A DNA stretch of 64,000 nucleotides. Source: Karstenula rhodostoma CBS 690.94. Lineage: Eukaryota; Ascomycota; Dothideomycetes; Pleosporales; Didymosphaeriaceae. The first letter of the stretch is position 1. The number at the start of each line of letters is the position of its first letter. This document shows positions 48,326 to 60,011 of this stretch, in pieces. The stretch is from contig MU001499.1 of the NCBI GenBank assembly GCA_010093485.1, positions 1 through 64,000 of the forward strand. Reading direction: 5' to 3'. The notes below the pieces were generated by a model. It was not told the origin of the DNA. It ran no database searches and saw only the letters and a list, made by a program, of their open reading frames with translations. The position numbers were made by a program, and so were the translations under genes.

Positions 48326-48528
48326 TAGATGCTAGCGGCAAGTTTAGAACAGATAGGCCACGCCCACTGTCAATACATTTGCATTTAGGCAGGTCACTTC
48401 ACTGTCATACCGCTGCTTCTACTGACTTTCAGATATCCTCATATTTTCTATGCATTCTGTCGTATTTTCGAGTCTTTTACCTTCCACGCATCACAGCGCA
48501 ATCGATTGTGCGCCCCTCCAACATTCAG

Positions 48529-49410
48529 CTAGTCATACATCTTGGACCACGTATGATAGTCGTGCACCGCTAGCCCAGCAAACCACTTCTCATGAGACTC
48601 TCTTTTCCTCAGCCCATGGCCACCTTCCAAGCAACCAAGGTCTTCCCTGAGTTTACGAGCACCCATGCCGTGGTAACTGATGTGTTTTCCTTCATCGCTC
48701 GGCACAGTCTCAACCCCCAGATAGATACCCTCTCTGCTCTTCTCGCATTTCCAACATGCCAACAACGCCTCGCCTGCAATATCCATCAAGCCCTGCGGAT
48801 CGTTCCTGTATGTCATGAAAGCTGCTCCATCCAGAACGGCCATGATAGTGACATCCAGTCTCTCGCCGTTATCCGGATACTGCAGCGTATGAAGCCAGAA
48901 CGGCAGGTCGGCTGCAACAGGTAGCGGCGGGTGTTGAGTCTTGGCCCAGTCTTTGAGGTAGTGGAAACAGCTCACCCACTGCCTGATCAGGTCGGGTTGT
49001 TCGGAATTGCGCCATCCATCCAGTTGCCAGGGCTCGATATCGAGGTGTAGCCCTTGAAGTAAGACTTGCCCATCGTTTGCGTATTGGGTTTGATAATCCG
49101 TCACCCAACGGAGGCGAATTTGCAAGCTTTCATGGGCTTGCGGGTTGAATATCCACGCGGCGTCGCCCATCAATGCTTCAACTGCGATTCCGGCCGGGCT
49201 GCATTTGCCTACGAAGTTGGCCAGGGTTTGATGCGGGATGTCTGGGTTGATGTGTATGTAGACGCGCTTGATGCTGTTTTCGCGGGCAAAGGCCAGGAAC
49301 TGATCTACTTGATCATCGCTGCCGATGACTTCCTCGGTCTTCCAGATCCAGGTCGAACGGTTTAAGTTCTCGGTCGTGGTCGATTTGAACGATCGCTTAA
49401 AGATGTTCAT
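48529..49410 (-). CDS. Uncharacterised TIM-barrel-like (glycosidase-like) protein
   Basis: Intact single-exon 293-residue protein. Order of features: WIWKTEE (21-27), RVYIHINPDI (49-58), GLHLDIEPW (120-128) and AVLDGAAFMTY. This succession of strand-end acidic and aromatic residues is typical of (beta/alpha)8 barrels of glycoside-hydrolase type. LDIEP could supply an acid pair, which is inference. No signal peptide or membrane segment, so probably cytosolic. Family members in bacteria and fungi are mostly annotated hypothetical. The first ATG of the frame is used. Confidence 0.75.
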   Translation of the reverse strand: MNIFKRSFKSTTTENLNRSTWIWKTEEVIGSDDQVDQFLAFARENSIKRVYIHINPDIPHQTLANFVGKCSPAGIAVEALMGDAAWIFNPQAHESLQIRLRWVTDYQTQYANDGQVLLQGLHLDIEPWQLDGWRNSEQPDLIRQWVSCFHYLKDWAKTQHPPLPVAADLPFWLHTLQYPDNGERLDVTIMAVLDGAAFMTYRNDPQGLMDIAGEALLACWKCEKSREGIYLGVETVPSDEGKHISYHGMGARKLREDLGCLEGGHGLRKRESHEKWFAGLAVHDYHTWSKMYD

Positions 49411-49901
49411 TGTGATGGCAGACTTTGAGTGCAGGATGGGATTGTGATGGGTCTAGTCCACCGCAAGCCCCGCCGCGCGCGGTACCGCGTCATCCGACAT
49501 CGCCCCAACCAGCCGTAACGCATCATCCAGCAACGTGAGAAGAATGAGCAACTCTAGATGGTCATCGAGAAAACTTTGCGACGCGCGTGTGGCGATGGCC
49601 TACATCCGCATCATCCTGAACGATGTCGTATACCGGTCGCGAACTGCAACGCGGGGCAAGATTGTGAAAGCGGGGAGCTGCACGAAGTTCTGCAATGCGA
49701 CGAACCCTGCGTTCTCCGGTGAGCCGTGATCGAACTTCTTCTTGTACAACACGCTTTCTTCTGCGCATGTTATTAGGCCGTAAAGTGGTTTATGTGAGAT
49801 GATATAGTATTACTAATGTAATGAGAGAACGCGAAGTTCGAATGCGGTCTACAAATGATCCCACCGCCTTGCCGTATGTAATGTTCTGTGAAAGAGTAGC
49901 C
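49411..49901. other. Intergenic
   Basis: No gene seen. It holds the 5' flank of the TIM-barrel-like gene and the 3' flank of the GMC gene. Confidence 0.5.
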
Positions 49902-51860
49902 CTACTTCACGTCTCCCAATATCACCTCTGCGGCCTTCTCAGAAACCATATACACAGGCACCGCGATATAGAACCCAGGGATCTTGGGAAATACGCTCGC
50001 ATCCACCACGCGCAGTCCCTGCACCCCCCTAACCCTGAACTTCGAATCGAGCACCGCAGTCTTGTCGCCGTCCGCGCCAATCTTCGCCGTGCAGCACGCA
50101 TGGTGGCCCCACGCTTCGTTCTTCACGAACTCCTTTACCGACGCCTCACTGGACGTCTCGGGACCGGGCCATACTTCGTCGAAGTCGCCGTCTATGGGGA
50201 TTAAAGACTTGAAGATCTTGCGACTGAACTGCATGCCCTCGTACACCGCTTGTAGGTCCTTCTCGTCTGCACCGTTATCTGTAGTGCCTGCGTCGAAACT
50301 GTTGAAGTTGATAAGCGGCGTATCGCGCGGATCGCTCGATTTCAATGTCACAGTGCCAGCCGTGTTGCGCGAGTGCGCCTTGAGCGTGATCCACACCCAA
50401 TGTCTCTTGTCTGCGAGCGAGAAATTCGAGTACCCGGGGAAGTACCCCGTGAAGTACGCCGGAGCCCCCGCGATGAAAAGATCTGGATCCTTCTCTGCGA
50501 CGGAGGACTTCTTCACGATGCCGATTGCGATGCCGTTGGAGCCGTAGACGCCTTTGAACACCGCGTTGTTCTTCCACTTGTCGTAGCAGGGGTCCGGCGA
50601 ACCGTGCAGGAACTTGCAGTCCGTGGTGAGAGCGAAGTCAGAGTCTGTTTTGCCGCCTATGACAGCTTCGTAGCGGTCTTGCAGGTTGGCGCCTACGCCG
50701 GGGGAGTCGACAAGGAGGGGGATGTTGTGCTGCTGGAGTTCGGAGGCAGGGCCGATGCCGGAGAGTTTGAGGAGTTGTGGGGTGTTGAATGAGCCTGCGG
50801 CGAGGATGACTTCGCGGGAGGCATTGACGGTGCCTCTGGTGCCGGTCGTGGAGCGGGAGTAGCGTTTGTCGGCTTGGTAGAGACTTTGGCCTGTGAGGAA
50901 GTCGATGCCGATAGCTTTTGGAGGCTTCATCGTATTGTCGAAGCGCACTTTGGTCGCAAGAGTGTTCAGGAGAACATCCAGGTGGTATTTTCTACTTCCG
51001 TCCGCATTCTTTGCATTTGCCGTCTCAAGGATGAACTCACGTGAACCAATGCGATGACGGTCGTCCATTGACAGGGGGACTTGGTAGATGCCTTCCGTCG
51101 CATCTCGCGCAGGAGAGTCAACATTGAGGTCGCTCAGAAGGACCTGGCCGAGACCTGTCACCGTAGTGATGAGACTCCATAGGATATTCTTGCCCATTGC
51201 AGTTCCTGCAGCAACGACGAGAGACAGCAGCTTGAAGTCCTGCACGACGAGCGTGAGATCCGTGACCATGGTGGTCAGCCACCCGTCAAAGCCATGGCCG
51301 ACAATCCCGCTCGGCAGATACCTGCTGCGCTCTAGTTTGACAAAGTACTTTCGCATTTTGTCTGCAGCCCACGACGAATCACCGGTCAGCGACGCGATTC
51401 CATCCCAGTCGCTCTTGTGCGGATACACAGTGATCAACGCATTGTGAGCACTGCACCCACCCAGCGTTCCAGCTCGTGGATATAGAATACCCAGAGGCTC
51501 GCTTCCAGCAGGCGGATCGCCAGTTCCGCTGGCTCCGTTAGGTCCTACGAAAAGCTCCCCCGAAGGCGTACGCCATGTCATCTTAGAATCCTTCTTCTGG
51601 CGATCTAAATCCAAGTAGTGGTTGACATAGTAATCCCAGCTGATGCTGGGCTCCTCGGAGGATTGCGCATGCAAAGCAGGAATCTGGTAACGAAGGTTTC
51701 CACCTTGGTCGTCTCCAGCTTCGATGAGCAGCACGCTGTATCCTGCTAGGGCGAGCCGGGCACTTAGAGGTCCGCCGCCAGGGCCTGAGCCTACGACAAC
51801 GTAGTCGTATGTGTCGAGGGCGCGTGGGTCTGGCGTTGCTGAAGCGCTGTTGTTGTTAGG
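49902..51860 (-). CDS. GMC oxidoreductase (glucose-methanol-choline)
   Basis: Large FAD-dependent oxidase/dehydrogenase, about 650 residues. The FAD Rossmann motif DTYDYVVVGSGPGGGPLSAR lies at the start of the open frame and continues into LLIEAGDD. GMC signature 1 follows (RAGTLGGCSAHNALITVYP), then signature 2 (GSFNTPQLLKLSGIGP). The catalytic His region is WGHHACCTAKIG, and the C-terminal block is VDASVFPKIPGFYIAVPVYM. No internal stops. The open frame has no ATG before DTYDY (a stop lies at about 51,870), so a small first exon, probably a signal peptide, must lie upstream. A possible intron from GTAAGG to TTCAG at about 51,895-51,845 contains a CTAAC branch site, but I could not place the start with confidence. 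Probably a secreted alcohol or sugar oxidase. Confidence 0.85.
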   Translation of the reverse strand, partial: PNNNSASATPDPRALDTYDYVVVGSGPGGGPLSARLALAGYSVLLIEAGDDQGGNLRYQIPALHAQSSEEPSISWDYYVNHYLDLDRQKKDSKMTWRTPSGELFVGPNGASGTGDPPAGSEPLGILYPRAGTLGGCSAHNALITVYPHKSDWDGIASLTGDSSWAADKMRKYFVKLERSRYLPSGIVGHGFDGWLTTMVTDLTLVVQDFKLLSLVVAAGTAMGKNILWSLITTVTGLGQVLLSDLNVDSPARDATEGIYQVPLSMDDRHRIGSREFILETANAKNADGSRKYHLDVLLNTLATKVRFDNTMKPPKAIGIDFLTGQSLYQADKRYSRSTTGTRGTVNASREVILAAGSFNTPQLLKLSGIGPASELQQHNIPLLVDSPGVGANLQDRYEAVIGGKTDSDFALTTDCKFLHGSPDPCYDKWKNNAVFKGVYGSNGIAIGIVKKSSVAEKDPDLFIAGAPAYFTGYFPGYSNFSLADKRHWVWITLKAHSRNTAGTVTLKSSDPRDTPLINFNSFDAGTTDNGADEKDLQAVYEGMQFSRKIFKSLIPIDGDFDEVWPGPETSSEASVKEFVKNEAWGHHACCTAKIGADGDKTAVLDSKFRVRGVQGLRVVDASVFPKIPGFYIAVPVYMVSEKAAEVILGDVK

Positions 51861-53120
51861 CTTGCGATGAGGATGATGCAGCCCTTACATTATTGACAAG
51901 CTACAGAGTATCCGACCGAGCGCGCAAGGCGCAGATCTCTTCCACCCCATGTTTGTACGACTTTGTATGCTTCTGTGGAACGGTTGTTGGACAGGCACGC
52001 CCAGAAAAGAAAACGTAGAGTTGATTAGAACGCAGGGTCGGAGTAACGGATAATGAGCGACAACAGCGAACCGAAAAAATCAGAGACATCACCCCGTCCC
52101 ATGTCATGTCCACCTGAAGACAGGCTGCGGTCGGCGTTGCTCAGCCTTGCATGTTGCGTGCAGAGTCCGGATGATCAAAGCGCCAGGGCTTAATTAAACA
52201 ATGGCTTGGAATTGGCCGAGACAGGCAGCTACAACCAATACTGGGGGCAGCAAGCATTTCTGAGAATCGGTTTGCTTTTCGCCGCACATAGGGTTGCAGC
52301 ATGCGCTCTAGATGGGCAGCTGAGAATTGTCGCCCCGGAACGGGTCTCACAGGTGGTTGGCTGTGTGAAGGGTGGTATAGATCCTGGACGCGCGACGCCA
52401 AGCATAGACCTGCCCAGATATGGGCTGGCTGAGATACTGGGCAGACGTAGGACGAATGGTTTTGTAGGTCTCGAACAAGATGTGCGCCTAACTGTGTGAG
52501 GGTGAAGGATGACTTGCCCAGGGTCTGGAGCGGGTGGCACGGGTCAGGGGCAAGCGGGGTTAGGCGATAGATCTGCTACGAGCGCCACAACCGTCTCCCA
52601 CAAGATCATCTCCGGATTCCACCCCTTGAAGTTGAAAGTTCCAAATTCTTTGTGATTGTTCGCCAGATGTATGGTTTTATCAACTTAAGCTAATTAAGAA
52701 CGTCGTCAAACTCTAGTCCCGATTCCGTTTGCATGTTCATGTCAGCTGGAGTGACCCACAGTACGTGTAGATGACCATGTCATTCCTAACACCTTCCAAA
52801 GCCATCTGAATCGCTATGGCGCCCAGTTATATAGGATAAAAATTCGACGGGCATTCTATACCCATGATTCAGACCCGGCTTGCTCACCTTTAAAACGAAC
52901 CCGTCCAAATGTGAACAGTGTTTTTAATCAGCTGGTATGAGAGAGCCGATGTGCTACGCAGAGAAAAAGTGGCTGCTATGCGGAATATGGCGCTGGGAGA
53001 GTCCAAGGTTGTTAAAAACCACTTGATTGTAGACTCTTTGCGTGCTTTTTCAACATGCGGCAAAAGAAGTGCAGGAACTTGATAGGTGCCAGCCTTTCTC
53101 TAATATAATACCGCTTTGTA
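51861..53120. other. Intergenic, no recognisable gene
   Basis: About 1.26 kb. Frames of 70-100 codons at 51,901-52,540 overlap on opposite strands and lack motifs. The left edge should contain the missing first exon and promoter of the GMC gene. The right part is the 3' flank of the HET gene. Confidence 0.5.
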
Positions 53121-55212
53121 CTATATAAGGGTGATAGTTTCGTATCTACATTCCAAGTGAATTGTTTGGCCATTCTCCGCCCGCACGATGACGTACGGCA
53201 TGTTCTCACCATCGTGTATAAGGAGAGGTTCGTGCGATGGCGTATCTATGCTACATGTCCCCAATCGCAGATACTTTTTTTCCATCGTGTCACGCACACG
53301 CTGGAGAATTAAACAGTGAATGTTGAGCTGTCTCCGTTTGGCGTCGCTGTCTCCATGGTGCGCAATAAACATAACTCTCTTCCGTCCTTCGACATTAGTT
53401 TCATCGTTATTCACCAATGCTCCAGTCATTAGGCTTCTAAACAGATGGCTCATCCCTATAGCCCCCTGGTCTTTTGCAAAAAAAGGTCTTGTATTTCCAA
53501 AGTCGGTAACTTGGAAATGCACCGTAGCGATCCAGCCGGTTATATTTATCTCTGGAAGCCAGTTTTCATGTAATTCATTGTTGTTGATGGAATCGACGTA
53601 ATCGTTGATGGTAGATGGGGCTTTGTCCACTTGCCGCACTTTGATCTCGGTGTTGGGGAACAATTCAAATTCCTTGAGTTCTTCCAAGCCAAAGTGTATA
53701 AATTCCAACCCTCTCCAGGTCACCCAACTCCACGAAGGTCCCCAGGCACGTCTGGAGAGCGTGTATGTCTCTTCTGTATAGTAATCCCAGAGCAGTGCCA
53801 CGGCAAAGCCTTTGGTAGAAACATCTTGAAAAGGCAAGCCGTAGTAATGATACACTCGATCCTTTTCGCTTGTCCAGAATCGTGAGAAGATTCCCAAACA
53901 TGCCTTCAGAGCATCGCTGTCATTTGTGAGATTTCGCTGTGCGAACTCATTGCACGTTCTCGCAAAATAGCTTGATGAGTCTAGTGTTGAGCTTGGAAAG
54001 ACTTGTGTTGATTGTCGAAAATCATCCCTCGTGTCGAAACGCCCGAATTCGTCTGACTTGAAGACTCCCCCAATGCTCTCCAAGCAATGGCTTCGAGTGC
54101 ATTGGAAGTAGACCTGTGTTTCAGTGAAGACCAAGCGTCGAGGGGCTACTAGACCTTCTTGTAGCGTCCAACCTCGTTCTGCCCACCTGCTTCTGGTGAT
54201 CTCCTCCTTGGGATTAGGTACCAGCACTACCTTTCGGTCATATATGAATGCTGCAGGCGGTGAAACGCGCAGAGTTGTGGAGACACCGGGAAGGCCAGTC
54301 GTGGTGTCGACCCCGGCCACGTTGATTATTGTGACTCTAGCGGCCGAATAAATCCGGTCCATGTTCTGAATCAGATGTTGTTTGATGGTCTTTGCTTCTT
54401 TGCCGCTCGTCTTCGAGTCGTTTTGATCGATACAATATCGGTCTACCCAGAGATAAGGGATGTTGAGCTTCTTTGTGCATATCATTGCATCTTCAATCAC
54501 GTCCTCCGGAAACGGATTCGGCAAATTGGCTCTGTCGAGAGGCGGTTCGTCTGAATTTCCACAGCCCCAAACATAGCTTAAGGCCGCAAATGATGTTCGT
54601 CTTCCACCAGGAACAAGTTTCCGAGTATTGCAATCAATCACCTCGAACCCAGCCAGGTTGGTTACATCAGGGCTGAGACATCCCGCACCATGACCATCTA
54701 CACAACTTTCTATCAAGTATCGCATCCGCCTCCAATCAGATTCATCCAACTTTGGGTTGACCTGATGAGCATGGCCTGGTGTGCCGAGGAGATGATATTG
54801 TTGCTCGTCTTCGAGAAAGCAGAAGCTTTTAGCATTACAGAAACACTTTAAGCGCAAGTAGACCGCTGCAGTATCAGATACTGGTACAAACTCATTACTT
54901 TTCATCGTTTGCGCTTCCAGGGTAACACACGCGTATCGATTGATGCACGAATGATACTTGGGGCTGTTTTAGATCAGTGATTGCATGCACATAAGCACCA
55001 CGAAGCACTACATTCACTTACAATTTAGATGAAAAATCGCATAAGCTACATTCGGCTTCAAAAGATATCGAGGAACCAGAATGCAAATACCACCAGCGTT
55101 GAATCCGATCGAGTATTTTCATGGGCGGGATTTTCTTTTCCTTGAGATACGGCTCAAGCTCTCTGCAGAATTCATCACACCTTTCGCAAAGGCCATGGTG
55201 AGACAAAACCAT
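53121..55212 (-). CDS. HET-domain protein
   Basis: Predicted 677-residue heterokaryon-incompatibility-type protein from exon 1 (55,212-55,022) and exon 2 (54,963-53,121), joined across a 58-bp GTAAGT...ACAG intron in phase 2. N-terminus has CxxC pairs (LCERCDEFC, CSLCDF) that may bind metal. HET core: ALSYVWG (191-197), YLWVDRYCIDQ (234-244) and RGWTLQE (327-333), the three conserved blocks of PF06985. The C-terminal 300 residues have no recognised domain. HET proteins trigger or modulate allorecognition cell death and are typical of accessory, subtelomeric fungal regions. Intact by sequence. Confidence 0.92.
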
Positions 55213-56213
55213 GATTGGGCCGATGTTGCTTGTTCCACAGAATAAGCGGCGTTTGAGAGACGTAAAAAGACTGAAAAGGTTGAACCCTCGCTGAAGCTAT
55301 AAGAGGCAGCAGGAAAAGGCTGATCAAGACGATAAAGGCTGTGTCTTCTACATCAGCATGTTTATAGATTATTGGAAGTTGACAATGCAAGATCCCACCT
55401 TTATGGAATAGATCTGCAGCGTGCGTCGAAGCGTGGCTGAAAGACTCAAGGCTGAGTGGACCGCAAGGGCAGAGTTGAGAAGGCAGACAAACATGACAGC
55501 CATACAGCGCGATCGCCCACCCTACCACACAAGCCCAAGGGGGCCAAAGCGAAGCTGCGCCACAGCATGTATCTATCCCCGCAGCTGCGCCTCCACCACA
55601 ACTCCACCTTCGTCAAACCGAACAATGCACCACAGCGCTGCTGCCTAGCAAGCACTGCGCGAAACCTCAAGATGAGCGCAAGGCGTTTCCCGAAAGATCT
55701 GCCATGACACCAAGTCCTCGGGAGCACTCACTTCCTGCGCCACGTCTCTCGACAATGCCACGTGCAATATGCGACTTCGCCGTCCGTATCCGCAATACCC
55801 AACGCGGGCATTCTGTTTAGGAGCGAAGTAGAGCTATCGTCACTAGCACCTGCGTGTTGAAACCGTTGGATAATTATAGTGGATTGTAGACTTGACCGCT
55901 TGCTAGGAGCGTCATACGTATGTATATATTCTTCTTGCCACTGACATGGCACTCATAATGTCACGTCCTATCAGCTTATGAAACACTTCACGGAATTCAC
56001 ATAACACGTGATGTACGTACGTACGCCTTCCATGCAACGTAGCCCCAATCCAATGCCTCAACGCCCGCGGAAATTCGTTGTGCGTGCAACAAGGAACCAT
56101 CGAAAGCAAAGGCAAAAGCAAAAACACAGGACGGCAGAACGCTCAAATCGCGCTACAACCACCTATGCACGCCCCACACTCCCTCCCCCTCTCCCTCTCC
56201 CACCCCATCACAC
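55213..56213. other. Intergenic, no recognisable gene
   Basis: About 1 kb between the HET gene promoter and the 3' end of the b561 gene. Overlapping frames at 55,421-55,727 have no motif. A CT-rich run occurs at about 56,170-56,215. Confidence 0.5.
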
Positions 56214-57052
56214 CTACGTACTCAACCTAATCTCCCCACCACTCCTCCTCAGCCCAAACTTACTCAACTTAATCCGCGGCACAACACCCACCAGCACTAA
56301 CACGCTCGCCACAATAACCGCCCAGTGCTGGATATGCCCAACGTTCAGACTGTACGTCGTCCAGCTGCTCGCGCACACTGTCGCAAGACCCAGCGTCGCG
56401 ATCACGTAGCCCGACACGCGGTGGTACTTGTAGATGGCTTTTGCGTTGTCGACGCCGCCGTACAGGGCGGGCGTGTAGTACTGCGTGAAGCCAACCACGG
56501 CCTGGAGGAAGATGGTGATGTAGAACGTCAATCCGAGGATGGCGTGGGGAGAGGCGAAGTGTTCGTGGCCGGGGCCTGCTTTGTTTATTTCGATGACAAC
56601 GAGGCCAGCGAGGAGGGAGGCGAGGCCGAAGAGGTGGAGGAGGGCATGGAGGAGGGTGCCGGTGCGTTTTTGGGCGGGGGTGTGGGTGGGTTGGAGGATG
56701 AGGGCGGCCTGGGTGGCGAGGAGGAGGCCGGCGGAGTTGAGTAGGGGATGTGCGGAGAAGAAGATGAGGTCGTGGCTGAGGATGGCGCCCCAGATGATGG
56801 CGGCGAGGATGAAGATGCCGGCTTGGGCGATGGGCGCGGTGCCTGTTCGGTGTGTTAGCTCCGTCCTTCGTCCTGCTGCTCTATGTACTGCTTTGCTGGA
56901 CAGCACATCAGGTCGTACATACCGAGCCAGAGATTCTTCCAAATCGGCTCGCCCTCTAGCTGCGCAGCATCACCCCTCCGGCCCAGCAGTGGCTCATCTT
57001 CCCCCGCGCCGCGGACAGCGTTGAGATCAGGTATGCCTGTCGCTGAAGCCAT
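56214..57052 (-). CDS. Cytochrome b561-family membrane protein
   Basis: 252-residue membrane protein in two exons (57,052-56,923 and 56,842-56,214) with an 80-bp GTATGT...ACAG intron in phase 1. A soluble N-terminus with DEPLLGRRG is followed by six hydrophobic helices. The family layout appears as AHPLLNSAGLLLATQAAL, then HALLHLFGLASLLAG, SPHAILGLTFYITIFLQ and YKYHRVSGYVIATLG; the paired His residues can bind two b-type hemes. Likely a transmembrane electron carrier or ferric/ascorbate-linked reductase of an internal membrane. It is the first of the more conserved genes at the right of the window. Confidence 0.85.
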
Positions 57053-57650
57053 TTCTTTGACCTTCTCTCTTCTCTTCTCTTCTTTCTTGTCTTAGCAACA
57101 ACGACGGATTCTCCTATACACAAATAATACAACAACGTGAGTGGTATATCCCTCTAGCGAAGCAGAGTGTTGGTAATAAGAAGTCGGAGTTAACTGTGGG
57201 GAAAGCTGCCTGTCGTTCATCCATGACGGGATGACGAAATGCACCCCTGTCGAAGCGCCAATTGCACAAGCGCCCGGGCCAATGGGAGCGAGGCGCCTCG
57301 TAAGCAGATGCATCGCGAGGTCAGATGAACACGCTCGATCGCGTGGTTTAGGAAGGTTGAAGACATGCACTACATTACGACATCGAGGTAGCTCAGACTC
57401 GCCGGTGGGGTCGCTCGTGTTCCGATCCCGCAATACTAACGAAGAGTATTCCGCAAGACCACCCGTGGGACGCTCGTCAATGTAGGTATCGTAGCTTATA
57501 TATTCTTTACATACATGTCCAGACAAAAGGATCACTATCGGCGGGACGCAGTGTCTCGCGCCGAGGTATATCGCCAGCCAAAGCCAGCCCCAAAACGCCC
57601 GCAATGCTATATATGTATGCCGCCAAAGCTGTAAATCTAAATATCGCTCG
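57053..57650. other. Intergenic
   Basis: No gene supported. A TTCTCTTCTCTT-type pyrimidine leader precedes the b561 ATG on the minus strand's complement (57,060-57,090). The rest is the 3' flank of the transporter. Confidence 0.5.
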
Positions 57651-59524
57651 CTACTCCACGTCTTCCGGTCTCTTCACCGGCGACGTTCTCAACGGGCTGT
57701 CGGTGGCAGCGCGTTCTGCGCTCACCCCAGGTCCTAGACTCAAGCTGAGGCTGTTGCGGACCAGGCCTCCGCTCATGGAGTGCCGTGGTCGCGCTAGATC
57801 CGGATCTTGCGTGTTGACCGGCGCGTACAGATCCTGTGCTGCGAGGTGCGCATTGATCCGCGCCTCGCTCCGCATCTTCTGGATCTTGAAATAGTTGTAC
57901 GCTCCGATGCTGCAGATGGTGATGACGAGGCCAGTCAGGTTGATCGGGGTCAGCGGGTCGTGGAACACGAGATTCGCCGTGGTGATGGTCACCACCTCCT
58001 TGAATATGCCGCAGATGCTCAGCGTGACGACGCTGGTCCGCTTCAGCAACGCAAATTCGCTCGCTGTCATCAGGAATGCCAGACACCCCGGAAACAGCAG
58101 GATGCCGATGCCCAGGAGCGTGCCCTTCATCTCAAACAGTCTAGACAACCCTTCGAAGAGGGCCGGAAATCCTTCCACGGGTATCGCTAAAACGAAGATG
58201 CTAATGAACATGACAGGTGCTAGGAAAAATATCGAAGAGAATGGATTCGCAGTTGCGGGGTTGCGGAGGAGCAGAATCTGTGTAAGCGACCAGCGGAAGC
58301 CCGACGAGCAGGCGGACGACATGACGAGGACGAAGCCGAGCACGTGGAAGGCAGTCTCACCGGCCACCATCATGATCACACCAAAGGTCATGATGGTGAT
58401 GATGATGATGAGGCGCCACGAAATCTGCTCCAGGCCGAAGAGAAATGCAAAAAGCAGGACGAAACCGAGTGCAGACGATTTGCACATAGCTATGCCTATT
58501 AGCTGCTGTGTCGATTGAAGATCCTGTAGACTCACTGAAGAAGGTCAAAGTAATGAACTTCAGGCTCGTGTTACCCAGCCCAATATCCATACCGGTCGCC
58601 GCGCCGCAGGGACCAATGCGCGTAAAATAGAACCACTTCGTCATGAGCGGTTTCTTCGGGTCTACCGGCTCGTCGCGGGCACCGGAGCCGTGAGGGTTAA
58701 GAGAATCGTGGCGAGGTCGAAGCGAGGGTATCATGAAGAGAACGAGCGATGCAAGCGTAAACTGCACCACCATGTGCAGACATGTCGTAAAGAGCGGAAA
58801 TGGAAAGATGTTCTGTGTTTCGCCGTCGCCTTTTTCTTCCTTGAACATCCACTTGTTGTACACGGATATCGAGATGGAAAAGAGATACCTGTTGAGATTA
58901 GGTGGGGGCGTTCGATTCCAATGGATTCACTCACCACAACCCAATCAGCGCAGCGTTTATTAGCATTGACTGGAGAAGGTCCTGATTTGCAATCTTCTCC
59001 TCCTCCTGTGTGAAATCGACATCCTGCGGGACGACGCGGTTCTCCAGCAGCGTGTTTCGCCTCTTCCTGCGGCGCCTCCGCCGCCTGTCTCGTCCGGTGA
59101 GCCCCGTCTCCTCGTCGTCCTGGAGGCCGTCGGCGCTCATGTCGTCCAATTCGAGATGGTCGCTGTCGGTGCGGCCCGAGGAGTCGGAGTCGCTGGCAGA
59201 CCCCCTGTCTTCGCCCTCTTCGAGGATGTGGTCAGAGTTCCGGCGGCGATGCTTGCGGTCTGCGTGCTGGGCGGGTCCGGAGGCACCGGCGAGGGAGGAG
59301 GAGCGTCGGCGGGCGTGAATTGCAGTCACCTGGTCCTCCATAATCTTAGGGGTCGGAGGGTGGACCAGGGACGCTATGTTGCGAGCGGCGAGCCGGGCGC
59401 CGTCGTCGCTGTCTAGGTCGGAATCGGTGCTCGAGGGGGGGTTAGAGATCGTTGCAAGCGGAAACACATGGGCGGGATGCAGCAGCGAGTCTTTTGAGCC
59501 TTGGAGCCAGCGAACCACGTCCAT
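57651..59524 (-). CDS. SLC35C2/YMD8-like nucleotide-sugar/triose-P transporter
   Basis: 593-residue transporter in three exons (59,524-58,935; 58,888-58,536; 58,489-57,651) with two 46-bp introns. The first about 190 residues are a polar, acidic and Arg-rich extension (RDRRRRRRRKRR, Ser/Asp clusters), unusually long for the family. The ten-TM core starts at LLQSMLINAALIGLWYLFSI and includes SVYNKWMF, ASLVLFMIPSL, IGPCGAATGMDIGLGN, FRWSLTQILL and a late VVTLSICGIFKEVVTI...DPLTPINLTGL block. These are hallmarks of the TPT/DUF250 drug-metabolite superfamily and match the SLC35C2/yeast Ymd8 branch of Golgi transporters. Substrate not inferable. Confidence 0.9.
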
Positions 59525-60011
59525 GGTCGGCGGTGACGGGGACGGACACGAATGACGGGGTTAGCTCCTTGGCGGCCGATCACAAGGCAAGGGCTCCGAT
59601 GCTCATCTGGTCGCGCATCCGGGATGACTGCGAGGCCTGATAGCTGAAGTGCAGATGCAGGTGCCGTCGCAGGGCCGAGTCTGCGAGCTCTTCTCACGTC
59701 CTGGGACCGCACTCTGTAGCACGCCCAGGGCTGGAAGCGCTGCTTGGCTGTGGTGTAACGTCGCCAATCCCCGTTGTCGCGTGCCTGAGCAGGAGTGGAG
59801 GGGCTAGGTATGCGGAATGGGCTTGTATCGATATGTCGGTGTCTTGTAGACTTGTCACAGAACAATCAAAACACACCGTGCATAGCGCATCCCAGCGCTG
59901 TAATAATAATATGTACGGTAGCTCTGCCATGAGAGTATGCAAATTACAAGGAACGCTCCAGAAAAAACCAACCCCCGCATCTATAAAACACAGCCAGATA
60001 ACGCACCTCTC
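59525..60011. other. Short intergenic
   Basis: Promoter of the transporter and 3' flank of the FKBP-STIMATE gene; nothing else seen. Confidence 0.5.

Noticed and set aside
51845..52113. Signal peptide and ATG of the GMC oxidase
   Set aside because: Several GT-AG options exist and none gives both correct phase and a convincing signal peptide, so the start was left open.
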